64,000 nucleotides of DNA from Gonocerus acuteangulatus (lineage: Eukaryota; Arthropoda; Insecta; Hemiptera; Coreidae). The stretch covers positions 147,371,837-147,435,836 of the forward strand of contig OX328123.1 in the NCBI GenBank assembly GCA_946811695.1, given 5' to 3'. This document shows, one piece after another, positions 1-12,229 of the stretch. Both the position numbers and the translations under genes were made by a program. Each line of letters opens with the position of its first letter. Position 1 is the first letter of the stretch. The notes under the pieces are model-generated. The model worked only from the letters and a program-made list of their open reading frames with translations. It searched no databases and was not told where the DNA came from.

Positions 1-869
1 TCATAATTTTCTATAAGAAAGAAGTATTTGAAAATAAGAATAAATACTAATAATGCTAGATATAAAATGATAATTTACAATGAATAGATAACAGTAAAAT
101 TATTAGGAATAAATATTTCATAAATAATACTTTTTACAATAAAGATTTTTTTTTTTTTATAAAATAATAATATAAATTGAAAGATATTATCAATTTTACA
201 CCTAAACATTTTTCTTAATATAGTCTGATATGTCTACAACTGCACATTAAAAATTTATAATTAAAGAAAAATCAATATTTTCCCATAAGTAGCTTGAAAT
301 TTCGGAAATGGGAGTTAGGAGCACGTGGACTCCTCGCCGCACTGTTTACATACAACCTCCCCCAAAGGTGCTACCAAAACATCCCCCGGCCGTCACAACT
401 CTCTTCTCTAGGCTTTATTATCATTTATCATACTATCTACTTATCAGCTCTTATCTGATAAGGGGAACAGCTAAAATATTTATAAACAGTGGCTCTTCTA
501 TTTTGATTCCGTAATGCGAAATTCTTAGGAATTACATTTAAAAGCGTCAGTATTAGCCGCTTATTTGACGGGAGAAAATAGTAGACTCCCACTGTTCAGA
601 AATTAAAAAGAATTAATTATGATATTAAAATTTTGATGAAAGGTGTATCAAAGTTATCTCTAATTACACAAAATCGGGATTGAAAAACTAAAAATAAAAA
701 AAAATAAAACTAACTAACTATTTAAACTTAAACCTGAGAGAAAAAAAATTCATTTAACATTTTTAAAACATTCATCCTCTTAAAAACTATATTATTTTTA
801 TACGGTACAAAGTGTTTTTTATGTTTACATAAATATAAATACTCCCTTCTTAATTTAATTAAGATATCA

Positions 870-900
870 GTTTGGTTATTGAAAAGTTTAATAACCAAAC
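870..900. repeat. 11-bp perfect hairpin
   Basis: The left arm GTTTGGTTATT pairs with AATAACCAAAC across a 9-nt A/T-rich loop. It may be a small inverted repeat or chance in AT-rich DNA. No function is evident. Confidence 0.6.
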
Positions 901-1701
901 GGTTAATTTAAATAATTATAATACGTGTATTATCAATGTAATCTTGATATTGTTTGCAATAACTAATGCAATTTCAATTTGATAAAATTGGCTCCTATAA
1001 TCATTACTAATATTTTTTTATTTTATTTTTTTTTATTCAGCAAGCGAATGATTTGTTACCTACAAATAATAATTAATCGCGAATAATTTAAATTCCAGAC
1101 GTCTGTACAAATAATTAATTAATTGGTAAATGTTCATATTTTAGCATGTTTGATGCTGAACAAAGTACATTCAGTTAAAATGTTTCATTCATAACTATCA
1201 TAGGGGTTTTTACTTTTTTATTTTTATTTTATCACACTAACTGTTATTTTTAGAAATTTTATTCTCCAATAATTCTTAAATCATATACCTCTGATCAATT
1301 TAAAACGAATCCGAATATCTTCAATGGCAAAATAATACCGTAGTTCCCCTAAAAAGTGAGTACTCAAATCGTTCTGTTTTACTTAATTCATTTATAAAAT
1401 TATATTTTTTTAATTTATGAGGGCCCTTTTCTAAGTTTTATCCAACATAACATTTACTTAATTTTAATGAGGAATTCGAATATATTTTTTTTTCGTTTTA
1501 TTTTGGTGATAGTATTGATTATTTAATGAATTTAAGAAGATTACTTTTTACGTATTACTTATATGTTTTTAAACACACGCGCAAGTATGTGTTTATGTGT
1601 TTGTTTCATACACTAATTAAACATGATTAGATTTCTTTTCTCATGATTGATATTTCTTTTCCAGATATGTATTATAATTTTTATTATAAAATAATAAATA
1701 T

Positions 1702-1722
1702 GAAATCAAAGACTTTGATTTC
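1702..1722. repeat. 10-bp palindrome around one base
   Basis: GAAATCAAAG and CTTTGATTTC flank a single central A. This is a perfect dyad with no associated gene. Confidence 0.6.
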
Positions 1723-1970
1723 ACTCAGTATTTATCCTATAAAATACCGTTTCCTCTGAATATACTAAGATTACGTTCTGCTTATTATTTACTTTAATTA
1801 TATAGATGTATTACATATTTTATTACTTAGTCACAGTAAATGATGTGTCTAAATTGAGAATTATAATATGTTTTATGATTCGAAATTATATTTTTCAAAA
1901 TTAATTTTTGGAGTAATGGATGTACAGAATTAAAAAAAATAAATAAATAAATAAAAAAGTTGTATCACAA

Positions 1971-2018
1971 CTATTTTTATCCAATTTATGTAAAATCACA
2001 TAAATTGGATAAAAATAG
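1971..2018. repeat. 21-bp perfect hairpin
   Basis: The arm at 1971-1991 is the exact reverse complement of 1998-2018, with a 6-nt loop (AAAATC). A stem of 21 bp without mismatch suggests a recent inverted duplication or an active hairpin rather than chance. Confidence 0.8.
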
Positions 2019-3426
2019 AGTAACTATTTACAAGTTCATGAGTTTATGTAAAGTCTGCCTGTTTTTCGTATACTAAAATAAATTAATTCAAAATAAATTT
2101 AAATCTAAAATTTTAAATAAATATAAATGATATAAACAATTTAAATATTAGTAAATTGTGTTTATTAATATTAAATATTCCTCATTTTATTAATAATAAA
2201 TTATTATTACTTTACAATCTAAATATATACTTATAATATTACTTATTTTTTTAACATCAAAACAATTAATTTTTTTTTCGAAGAATATTTTCAAATTCTT
2301 GTTGAAGTTGAGTTTATTAAACGTTATTTTTCATATCAATAATTTGATAGATACTTTTAATAATTTGTATACAAAATTAAAGAATACAAGTTGTCAAAAA
2401 CACGATATTTTTCTTAAGCCACTTGATTTATATAAATATTCATATATTCATTTACTACAATTATTTACAGGCATAAAAATATATAATTTTAGATTTTTTT
2501 TTTTTAGTTAAACCTTAAAAAAAAATCGCTAAATCAAAATTGAACCATTAGGTTATTCATTTGTTCTAATAATGTGGAAGTGTTATAAAAAAAAAAGTAA
2601 TTCTATTTATTTTATTTTTTTTGTAAAGAAATGTCACATAGATATTACTTATTTAAGTTACAATTATAAAAGGTATATATAAAACATACATTTTAAAACT
2701 CCATAAATATTTTCAATTTAAATCAGTGATAAAACTGGAAGATTTCTTTTAAAAGGAAATATACATTTTTTGGTGATGAAATATATATTATGTTAATTGC
2801 TACTAGTATATGTGTGTATTTTGTGAATATACGTAAATTGTAAGCGAAAGTGGTCACTCAAAAAAGTGATGTTCTCTTTTATGGGGACAACTCGTAATTA
2901 TTCCGATTATCTTTCATATTTTCTGTAATTTAAATTTCAATATATATGCATAAACGTCCACAACAAATTATGAGCTTCGGTTAATTTAAATAAAAAATTC
3001 TAATAACTATATTTGAAACGATTTGTATGTTGATAACTTGTACTATTTATGGTTTATCCTGTGCTTACGGTGACGATAAAATTGTCTATAAAAATTGCAA
3101 AGTATAATTGTTCTTAGGATTTTTATTCGTGATTAAAATATAAATTACTGCATAATAGAATATTCATACATTTTTTTTTTTTAAATAGAATTTTCAAATC
3201 ACTCAAAATTAAGCTCGTGCCCTCTACTATAAATTGATTTTTCCAATATTTCTTTTTCTAATTTAATTTTGAATATATATTATTTTTAATATAATTATCA
3301 TCGAATTTAAACATTTATAATAGCAAAAATCCGGAATGATTTGGTTTTTATTAGCGTGTAATTGCAAAACGTGATAATCTAGTACGTTATCTTAATATCT
3401 TAATAGATGTAATCATTTACTAATAA

Positions 3427-3612
3427 TTATTCTACAAGAAATTGATTCCTACTAAATTGTTTATAATATTAGTATATTTACTTTAGATTCATATTATTAT
3501 AACACTAAAACATAATAACTTATTCTACAAGAAATTGATTCCTACTAAATTGTTTATAATATTAGTATATTTACTTTAGATTCATATTATTATAACACTA
3601 AAACATAATAGC
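3427..3612. repeat. 93-bp tandem duplication
   Basis: Two adjacent copies of a 93-bp AT-rich segment beginning TTATTCTACAAG are nearly identical (one A/G difference near the end). This is a recent simple tandem duplication. Confidence 0.85.
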
Positions 3613-6425
3613 TTATTTTTCTAATGATTTAAACATCTAAATTCAAATAATTTACTTCATTTATAAAAAAAATTATCCTGGCTTTATTGAGTTTCATTTA
3701 TTCTCATTAATCTAAAAAAAATATATTATTTTCGTTTTTTATAATGCAATAGTTATTAAAATATATTTGTTTAATTAAAGTGGAAATATTATAATGATGA
3801 CACACATGAAATTTTGATGAATAACTATTTCAAACTTGTTTTAAGAACGAATATACCTCTGTTTGCAAAAGACTTCACACGGTAGATTTTGTTAATTTTC
3901 CAGTATGAGTTTTAATATTCTGGGATGATTGAATGTATGAGTGTTTTCAAATATGGCTGAATACAAGCTTATTTCTAACACTACTATTCTTATATTTATA
4001 TTCCAGCAGAGGTTTTAAATTTTATGGAAGTTTGCACTTTCATGTTTTTTATGTACTTATGTAATAAAATATCTTCCCTAAAAATGGCTAATAACTACTC
4101 TTCGTTTCAATATTTTATTAATTCTGTTTTATTTCTGTTTTCAATTTTCATGTCGCAAAGGAAAATGCATGTGCGCCTCAAATAAAATCTTAGAGATCGA
4201 AAAGATTATTTTTTATATTTTATAAAATAATGTATTGGTGCAAAAGTATTTTTTAAAATTTATAAAATATTTGGAATAACGTGTGTCACAAAAAATAATT
4301 TTATGACGTATAAACTATTTTTATATTTTCACTGTGTGATGACCTCTTGATATTCTTGATAAGAAAAATAAGCTTAAGATAATCTGACATACTTGTGATA
4401 ACAATGCTAGTCTCAACGAGACTTATCTTAAGCTTAGCCGTGTTGTTAAATATGTGGATAAAAAAATTGTTTTTTTTTTTTACTGAAGCCATAATAGAGG
4501 GTAATCTTTCATTTAAACATTTTAATAACAGACAACGTGTAAAAAAAAAAGAAAAGAAAAGCGAAATGCAAAAATACGATTACTCAAAAATTATGCAAAA
4601 CATAAAAAAATAAATATCAATTCCAAAAGAAAATGATTATAAAAACATTGTATGTTCTCAGGAAAACCTAAGGACATACTGAATAATTAATTTCTGTCGC
4701 TATAGGGTTACTATATTGAAGAAATTTATGTATCATACATATAGATTCTAAGGAAATATTAAATATCTGACAGATGTATTTATGACAAAATGGTTGTAAA
4801 AAAAAAAAAAAAAAAATAACAAATATTCTTAGATAACAAAAATTCTTGACTTTCTTGGAAATATGACCGAGATTAGAAATTATATAATACATGCCGTAGT
4901 GTTTTGTATATTTATATTACTTTGTTGTCCTTATTAATGACATGAAAATCACTTATTATGCTCAAGATGGGTTATTAAAAAGTAGCAAGACAGAAAGTAC
5001 GGTTAATGAATAACATTATCAGTTTAAAACAAAGATTTTATAAATAAATTATTAAAAAATATTGTGATGAAAATATTTATCTAATATACAAAAATATATG
5101 TAATTTTCTAATAAATTGTAAGCATTAATTATATTGATTATATTATGAAAATCTATTTTTAATTTAATAAATTTTTTTGCAGGATTATCTGTAGAGTTTT
5201 AAAAAAGAAACTTATTTTAGAAACTTTATTTTAGATACCTTTTTGCTTAATTTGGTGCTACGGGTTTAATAATACAAATCATACAATCAATCTGTCTAAT
5301 ATTATTCACATATTCTTTTATTGTAATTTGCTACGGACACATACATTTTCTTTGGAAAATTAGCTTACTTTCTATGCAAATAAAAATTATTGTATCTTTG
5401 ATTTATTTATTTATTTTATGTTGAGCTTCGCAGTTTTAGTGATGAACTCATGATGAAGGAAGTGAAATCTTTGAGAAAATTGGATCAATAATTTGAACTC
5501 TACACACGAGTCCTAGCATAACTATCAGATAACTTGACTTTATTTTATGGTTGTCTGTTGTGTTTATGTTTTGTGTTTAGCTGTGAAAGATTTCAAAGAG
5601 ATGTTGATGAATTCTTTTAAGACAATATATGTTGTTGCCTGTATTATAAATAAAACCTCCGTACATATATTTTACCGGGTATGATTGATATAGGCACATA
5701 CACCTGTGTTTCTTCTATGTTTTGTAGTAATTTTTATAATGATTTTATTTTCGATGGATTAACAACCAATTAAGTATTCTTAATGTTTTCTAGCGCTAAA
5801 TAATTTTATTGCCATTATTTTCATTAAAATAATTTTTAAAAAGGCATAAAACGAAAAAAGGCCTTGTTTATAATGCCGAAATGTCAGAAAGTCCGTATTT
5901 TCTGGCGGTCTTATGATCATAGAATGATCCTTCTGATATGGAAAATATAATCGACGGTGTTAAATATCATCTATTTTTTGTGCTATCGTCATAAATAAAT
6001 ATCATTATGCACTAAAATATATACAATCTGTAAAATAATGAGATCACCTAGTTTTTGACATGATGATCACACAAATACAATATGATATCGGTAAAATGTA
6101 AAGACACTCTTGATTTTGACATAATACCCCGTATACAGCATACATATACAATATAAAATCTGTAAAATATAAAGACCACCTTGTTTTTGACATGATAACT
6201 TCTATACATTATTCAAAAACCACATCAAATCTATAATTATACAAGCCATAGAGCTTTTGATATTGTACCTTATATACATACACAATATAAAAACTGAAAA
6301 ATATACAAACCACCTTGTTTTTGACATTGATCTTCTATACAGCTCACAAATAACTATAAAATCTATTAGTATGCACCTAGTTTTTGTTGTAATTTCTATA
6401 AAGCATACATATACGAAAAAAATAC

Positions 6426-6531
6426 CGGTAAAATATACAAACAACCTGGTTTTTGGAAAGATGCCTTCTATACTTTGTATGCAGTATAGAAGGTATGTTG
6501 CCAAAAACTAGGTTATTTGTATATTTTACCG
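6426..6531. repeat. 48-bp-arm inverted repeat in the tandem array
   Basis: 6426-6473 pairs with 6484-6531 at a constant coordinate sum and no indel, leaving a 10-nt loop. A few mismatches are present. Two units of the surrounding tandem repeat are therefore head-to-head, so a transcript would form a long hairpin. Confidence 0.8.
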
Positions 6532-6733
6532 TTTTTTTCATATATGGATGCTACATACAATATGAAATTTACATGCAACAGACCCACGAGTTCTGATACC
6601 ATATATACATATACAATATAAAAACTGTAAAATATGCAAACCACCTAGTTTTTGACAAGGTACCTTCTATATCACATACAGATTCATTATAAAATCTATA
6701 ATTATACATCCCAAGATATTTTTGACATTATAT

Positions 6734-7183
6734 CTTAAATACAAATATACATATAAATCACGTGTCTGTCTGTTTACCCGTTTTTCTGTTTGTCTGTTTG
6801 TTCCTTATACAATACCACACCGATTGACCGCTATAAACCCAACTTGGAATACTGGTAGGTCTTGATACGGGAAGTCTCGTAGGTTAAGTCAAAAACGTGT
6901 ACCAGCTGTCTGTCTGTATGTTTGTTCCTTAACAAATCCCCCCCGTTGACCAATTTTGACCAAACGTGGCACACAGGTAGGTCTTGACTCGGGGAGAGTC
7001 ATAGGCTAGGTTAAAATCGCCTATGACGATTTTAGTTCGGAGATAACGAGTTAGAAACAATGAACTCAAATAGTTATAGATTTGCGTTATTAGATTTTAA
7101 TATTAATTATTTGGTTTCTAATTTATTTTTGCTTTTATAGATGCAGAAAGTAGGCGTAGCATAGCACGCCGGGTAACAGCTAG
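6734..7183 (+). mobile_element. Helitron-like non-autonomous element
   Basis: The segment carries GTCTGTCTG-type repeats, two paragraphs of the form 'GACCAAACTTGG..CACAGGTAGGTCTTGA', and a 3' end GCACGCCGGGTAACAG followed by CTAG and T. It matches 22040-22591 nearly throughout. Helitrons end in CTRR and insert between A and T, and the end CTAG|T fits. The 5' edge (A|TCTTAAATAC) is less certain than in the other copy, and no strong 3' hairpin is visible, so the class assignment is tentative. Confidence 0.5.
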
Positions 7184-7384
7184 TACGATATAAAAACGGT
7201 AAAATATACAGAACCCCTTATTCTTGACATACTATCTCCTATAAAGCATACAAATACAATACAAAATCTGTATAATATATATACCTAGTTTCTTTATATT
7301 TTATCTCTATAAAACATATAAAAACAGTATAATTTAGATATAGTCGTCTAGGACTCACAGTTCGGATGCAACGGGCTCGAAACT

Positions 7385-7461
7385 GTGAATTTATTTGGTT
7401 TCTAATTTATTTTTGCTTTTCCAGATGGAGAAAGTAGGTGCAGCATGACACGCCGGGTAAA
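7385..7461 (+). mobile_element. 3'-end fragment of the Helitron-like family
   Basis: The stretch TTATTTGGTTTCTAATTTATTTTTGC and then GAGAAAGTAGGTGCAGCATG, CACGCCGGGTAA matches the last ~75 bp of the elements ending at 7183 and 22591. It lacks the final CTAG. It is a decayed or truncated copy. Confidence 0.6.
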
Positions 7462-7559
7462 ATTATAAGAAATAAAATACCAACTCGATAAAAAGTAGAA
7501 GGAATAATAAAACATAGTTCACGCCCCGCGTCATCCTCCTCAAACCAAAAGTCGACGGC

Positions 7560-8110
7560 ACCCACTCAAAATTCACTTACAAAAAGTATTGGTATCCCCC
7601 CAAATAACTAACTTTGTAAAAAAGGCCAAGTTCCAGGCCCCTCCCCAAAAACAGTTTGCCAATGAAAGTTGATATAGTATTGGGCCAAGTTATAAGCTCT
7701 TAATACCTTGCCAAGAACCTAATAATACTCTCTCACTAATTTGTGCAATTCCAACTTGGCCAGTTTTCGTTAGCTTACATAAGGCCGTGATCGCTTTAAC
7801 TTACATAGAGTTCATACAACCCCGATCGTTTTAATTCATCAAAGAGCTTATAATAATCCTGAATCGTTACCCACCGAATCTTAAAATGCCAGACATTTTA
7901 TAATAAATCCTATCGTTATAGTGGCCATAATTTAACGAAAACTGGCCAAGTTGGAATTGCTCAAATAAGTAAGATGGTATTATTAGGTTCTTGGCAAGGT
8001 ATTAAGAGCCTAAAACTTAGCCCAATACTATGATAGGCAAACTGTTTTGGGGAGGGGTCTGGAACATTGACTTTTTTTCAACGTTAGTTTTTTGGGGGAT
8101 AGTGGTTTAT
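7560..8110. mobile_element. Foldback-type DNA element, copy 1
   Basis: Two arms of roughly 170-200 bp are imperfect reverse complements. The left arm starts near 7593 with TATCCCCCCAAATAACTAAC and the right arm ends near 8101 with GTTAGTTTTTTGGGGGATA. Shared internal blocks are AAGTTCCAGGCC, CAGTTTGCC, AGTATTGGGCCAAG, TCTTAATACCTTG and AACTTGGCCAGTTTTCG. The centre (7770-7920) is unique and contains no transposase. A second copy lies at 44346-44860. The structure suggests a non-autonomous long-TIR or foldback transposon; the superfamily cannot be assigned because no clear target duplication is visible. Confidence 0.7.
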
Positions 8111-9122
8111 CTATGTGCTGTTTAGCAAATTGAAGTCTCAGTGCCTGGTGAAGTGTCTTGCACCTAGGCGTATGTCGATTATAGCCTGCACTTTTCTGAA
8201 CCCTCCTTATAATCTGTGAAAACACCTCGATATTATAATCAGACTGTACCATACCCGCTAAATATAAAGCACTGGTGTGTGATTATTTGGCTACAAGTGT
8301 TACAATTGCCCACGGTCTATAGATACAGGCGGCCTGATCGGTCTCTATTTTCAACAATATCACCATAATTATTATTATTATAGCATTATCTCTGTAAACA
8401 ATTATATTAGCCATATTAGTTTCAGAACGAATTTAAAAACCTTTTGAGCATTATATAAAATTACAATTTAAGAGCATTCCCGACAATATATGTAGTGCAA
8501 TTCGCTCCTGGAATATCTTTATAGTATAAAAATAATTTTCATTGAAAAACAATTCACAGGACGATGGTAACCTTAGACGTTCTTCGTCCTTAAACCCGAT
8601 TCATACATATTTTCAACAGATTCTAGCTCTTTACGCCTTATTAGGAAGAACCTCAACATAGAAAAACCTTTATTGACGGTTTGTCCTATTTTTCTGCACA
8701 ACTGGTCACGTCTTCCCAAATTTATAATTTGTTCAAACATAGTTGGAAATTCCATTTTAAAAAAAATCAATAACTGGTTTGGCATAGAATTAGCACTGAG
8801 TTGTCAAGATTAGCTAGGGAAAGTTAGGGTTAATATGCAGTCTGTATAAACCCCCTTATCTTTGATAATTTACATATGTGCAGAGACTTATGGCTTCTCA
8901 ATAATTTGACTTTTAGGTATTTCTATAAATCAATTAAAAATAAAATAAATATATTATATATTATAATATATTATATATTATATTAAATTATTGTTTATTA
9001 AAGTACAATAAATTGTGTAACAAATGTGTGAATTTTATGACCAATGTTTTGTGGAATGCCTCTATTTTGCACAATGGAAAAACTTGCATACGGGTGTGCA
9101 GACACTTTTGTTACTAAGTGTA

Positions 9123-9123
<1 letters not shown>

Positions 9124-9187
<64 letters not shown>
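9124..9187. repeat. (TA)n microsatellite
   Basis: About 31 uninterrupted TA units. Confidence 0.95.
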
Positions 9188-9192
<5 letters not shown>

Positions 9193-9952
9193 CCATGTAC
9201 TGCTATTACCTTCCATGAGTGCTAGTTCTTTTGGCAGGATACCTTCATAATCGCTGTTTTAAGAAATCATTATTAGAAATTTGGTAAAACCAAAGCCAAT
9301 CCTTATGAAAAAGCTACCAAGCCCAGGATAGAATCGTACGGACACTCAAAGGACTTCAGGATCCAGATTTCAATCTCACGTCGATCAAAACTCTGATATT
9401 CTATAATAAAAACTTATACTAAAACTATATGGACGAATGAACAAAAAATTAACATTATTCAGTACTTTACTTTGCGTAAGTATATGATTTTATAAAGTGA
9501 TTACTGCAATCATACTAAAAAAAATGTGTTAGGGTATATTCATTTTGTTCATATTCAAATGGAAATATTAGTCATAGGCAAAAAATACAATTTTAGTTTC
9601 ATTTCGGACTTTGAATTAAATATTTAAAATACATGATGTTTAATTAGCTAATAATTAAATGACAACTAATAGTGTCAGCTCCACGGACAATGTTTTGCAA
9701 TTAGACCGTCTAGGTGTTACATGCCGGAAAAAAAAATAATATAAGAAAAAAAGAAGAACATACTTCATTAAAAATGTATATATACTTATTTTAAACAATT
9801 ATGAAATAAATTATTATATTTTCGTAGTATAATTATAATTTTATAACTTTTCGAAGTGATTTAGGTACTGAGGATCCAGTCATAAAAGAATTTTTTAAAA
9901 TTTCTTCAAATCTACCAAAAATCATAAAGGGGTGATTGTTTATAATTTATGT

Positions 9953-9953
9953 G

Positions 9954-9988
<35 letters not shown>

Positions 9989-9990
9989 AT
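9953..9990. repeat. (TA)n(GT)n compound microsatellite
   Basis: A short TA run passes directly into eight GT units and back to TA. Confidence 0.9.
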
Positions 9991-10398
9991 ATATGTAGAT
10001 AGATATATTATAGTTAACAAATTGGATGAGTTCTTAACCAACAAAATCGGTTCATATAGAGGGGGAGGGGTTCCGAAAACAAATTATAATTAAGCCCATA
10101 ACTGTCGAAATTTGTTTTGTAACCCAAGGAAACTCGTTATAAATCGTGTTTATGCAAACAAAAGTACTTTTTTGCAAAAATAAGCTAAATGAACTCAACC
10201 AACTATGGCACTCGTACTTTAAATAAACTCCCACGATGGAGGGTTACTCAAACGTGGAAAACAGGAAGAACTCAACCAAATCAATTAGAATTTACGGTTT
10301 ACTCTGGAACACAACTAAATAATAAATGAGACCGCTGTTCATTTCAAACATAAAACAATAAATCTGTTCTTTTTTTTAAAAAAAAAGTTATTTTATGT

Positions 10399-10849
10399 CT
10401 AGTCAACAGGAATACACATTGACTAGTCTACAGGAATACAGCATTGACTAGTCTACAGGAATACAGCATTGACTACTCTACAGGAATACAGCATTGACTA
10501 GTCTACAGGAATACAGCATTGACTAGTCTACAGGAATACAGCATTGACTAGTCTACAGGAATACAGCATTGACTAGTCTACAGGAATACAGCATTGACTA
10601 GTCTACAGGAATACAGCATTGACTAGTCTACAGGAATACAGCATTGACTAGTCTACAGGAATACAGCATTGACTAGTCTACAGGAATACAGCATTGACTA
10701 GTCCACAGGAATACAGCATTGACTAGTCTACAGGAATACAGCATTGACTAGTCTACAGGAATACAGCATTGACTAGTCTACAGGAATACAGCATTGACTA
10801 GTCTACAGGAATACAGCATTGACTAGTCTACAGGAATACAGCATTGACT
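10399..10849. repeat. 25-bp minisatellite, about 18 copies
   Basis: The unit GACTAGTCTACAGGAATACA followed by GCATT recurs every 25 bp from 10421 to 10845 (17 copies). A diverged 22-bp copy precedes it at 10399. Only isolated variants occur (ACTACT near 10474, GTCCAC near 10701), so the array is highly homogeneous. 25 is not a multiple of three and no frame stays open. Confidence 0.95.
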
Positions 10850-11862
10850 TTTATTGTTTACGTCGTAAAAGATTTTTTTTTTCTTTCTTTTTTTTATAGA
10901 TATTGAGTCTTTATAGTAAGTTCACTTACTTGCTTTTATTAGTGTAATTTTGGCTTTAAAAATTGTATTTTTCATCAATTCCGTTTTATATTTTGATTTT
11001 TTTGTATACCCGCACAGACCAGAATTAACCTCTGATTATAGAGTGAAACTCATTGCAAGAAAACAAAACGTTTTGGAGTGAAATTGCAAATTTTTGATAC
11101 TTTTGATCTATTATGAAAATTACAAAATATTCAAATTGCATATGTTGTTATAAGAGCAATATTCGGTATGTATTAAAAACTATTCATTGTAAATAAGAAT
11201 ACTGATTGAATATTTAGGAGGGGAGGACACTTTGGTAGATATATTCAGCTAAGGCATTAGGTTAATTGTATATGTTTAATTTTATGTTAAATTAAAAATT
11301 GGACAAATTACAAGCTGCTCAAGTTCAAGATAACAAACTGAACTTATTTCGATAGACAAAAAGTGAAATAAAGAATATTGGGTATGTAAATTTAAGGAAG
11401 TTTCTACAGGTGATTTCATAAAAATTTTGGTCTAGTGAAAATAAATGCACCATTATCACCGAAAATCCCAAAAATTTTTTGATGGTAAGAAAAATATTTG
11501 CGCGATTCTTAAATTGAAAAAACTGTATCCATAGACATCTGTCATTCAACTCCACTAAAGTTTAAAAAGCCAACTTTTTTTTTCAGTATACTTGATTAAA
11601 GAAAACTTATATCCGAAACTTTAAACAAAACAAAGGCGTGGGTTATGAGGAGCGGGAAAATCTCGATGAAGTAGAGTCTTTTGGGAACACTGAAAAGACC
11701 ATGTACAAAACCATTGTACAGCAGATATTGACAGGACGTACACTCTGTATTAAACCACTGTACGAAGCCTGTTCGCAATATATACATCTAAACAACACAT
11801 TTTGGCAGTATATACTCTTTGAACTAATCGGTCCATTTTTGAGCCTGCTAGAGTGTGTATTG

Positions 11863-11865
<3 letters not shown>

Positions 11866-11917
<52 letters not shown>
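11866..11917. repeat. (TA)n microsatellite
   Basis: About 26 TA units, followed at 11918 by GGGTGGTCCCGAAGG. Confidence 0.95.
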
Positions 11918-11920
<3 letters not shown>

Positions 11921-12146
11921 GGTCCCGAAGGAAATCGCCATAATTGAGGTGTTTGTACGACGCCTAAAGTTTAGTTGAATGCCACCAGGGAGAAATTATA
12001 ACTTGTATTATTTCCCTAGATATAGGCGTTTCTGTGTTTTTATTTATTACTTTTTTTTTATTTTTATAAACGCTAGTTTTTGAACATTATTGTTCTATTT
12101 GTCGTTCACGCCATAGTAAAAATTTAAATCAGAAGAAATTTTCAAA

Positions 12147-12151
<5 letters not shown>

Positions 12152-12224
<73 letters not shown>
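12152..12224. repeat. (TA)n microsatellite
   Basis: About 36 TA units, one of the longest in the window. Confidence 0.95.

Positions 12225-12229
<5 letters not shown>

Larger units (their letters stand above)
1..5980. other. AT-rich DNA without recognisable genes
   Basis: Long A/T runs and short inverted repeats dominate. No frame of more than about 100 codons exists and none resembles a known protein. A small GC-richer island at 300-420 has a 68-codon frame rich in proline, but it shows no family resemblance and no splice context that I can defend. I see intergenic or intronic DNA only. Confidence 0.6.
5985..7330. repeat. Diverged tandem repeat of about 60-73 bp
   Basis: The motifs GTTTTTGACAT, CTTCTATACA, ACAATATAAAATCTGTAAAATATA and CAAACCACCTAG recur in the same order about ten times. 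Starts of the GTTTTTGACA block lie near 6051, 6111, 6183, 6251, 6317, 6381, 6449, 6648 and 6717, with further copies near 7212 and 7288. The array is interrupted by the Helitron-like element ending at 7183. Copies differ by many substitutions and indels, so the array is old. Confidence 0.75.
8111..10395. other. Unassigned DNA with two microsatellites
   Basis: No coding region is recognisable. The content is AT-rich sequence, a (TA)n tract at 9124-9187 and a (TA)n(GT)n compound repeat at 9953-9990. Apparent frames with long Tyr-Ile runs are translations of the microsatellite. Confidence 0.6.

Noticed and set aside
308..514. A small proline-rich protein gene
   Set aside because: It is a single 68-codon frame with no homology that I recognise, no supporting context and a common chance length.
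10399..10849. A CRISPR array from the 25-bp repeats
   Set aside because: There are no spacers between repeats; it is a simple minisatellite.
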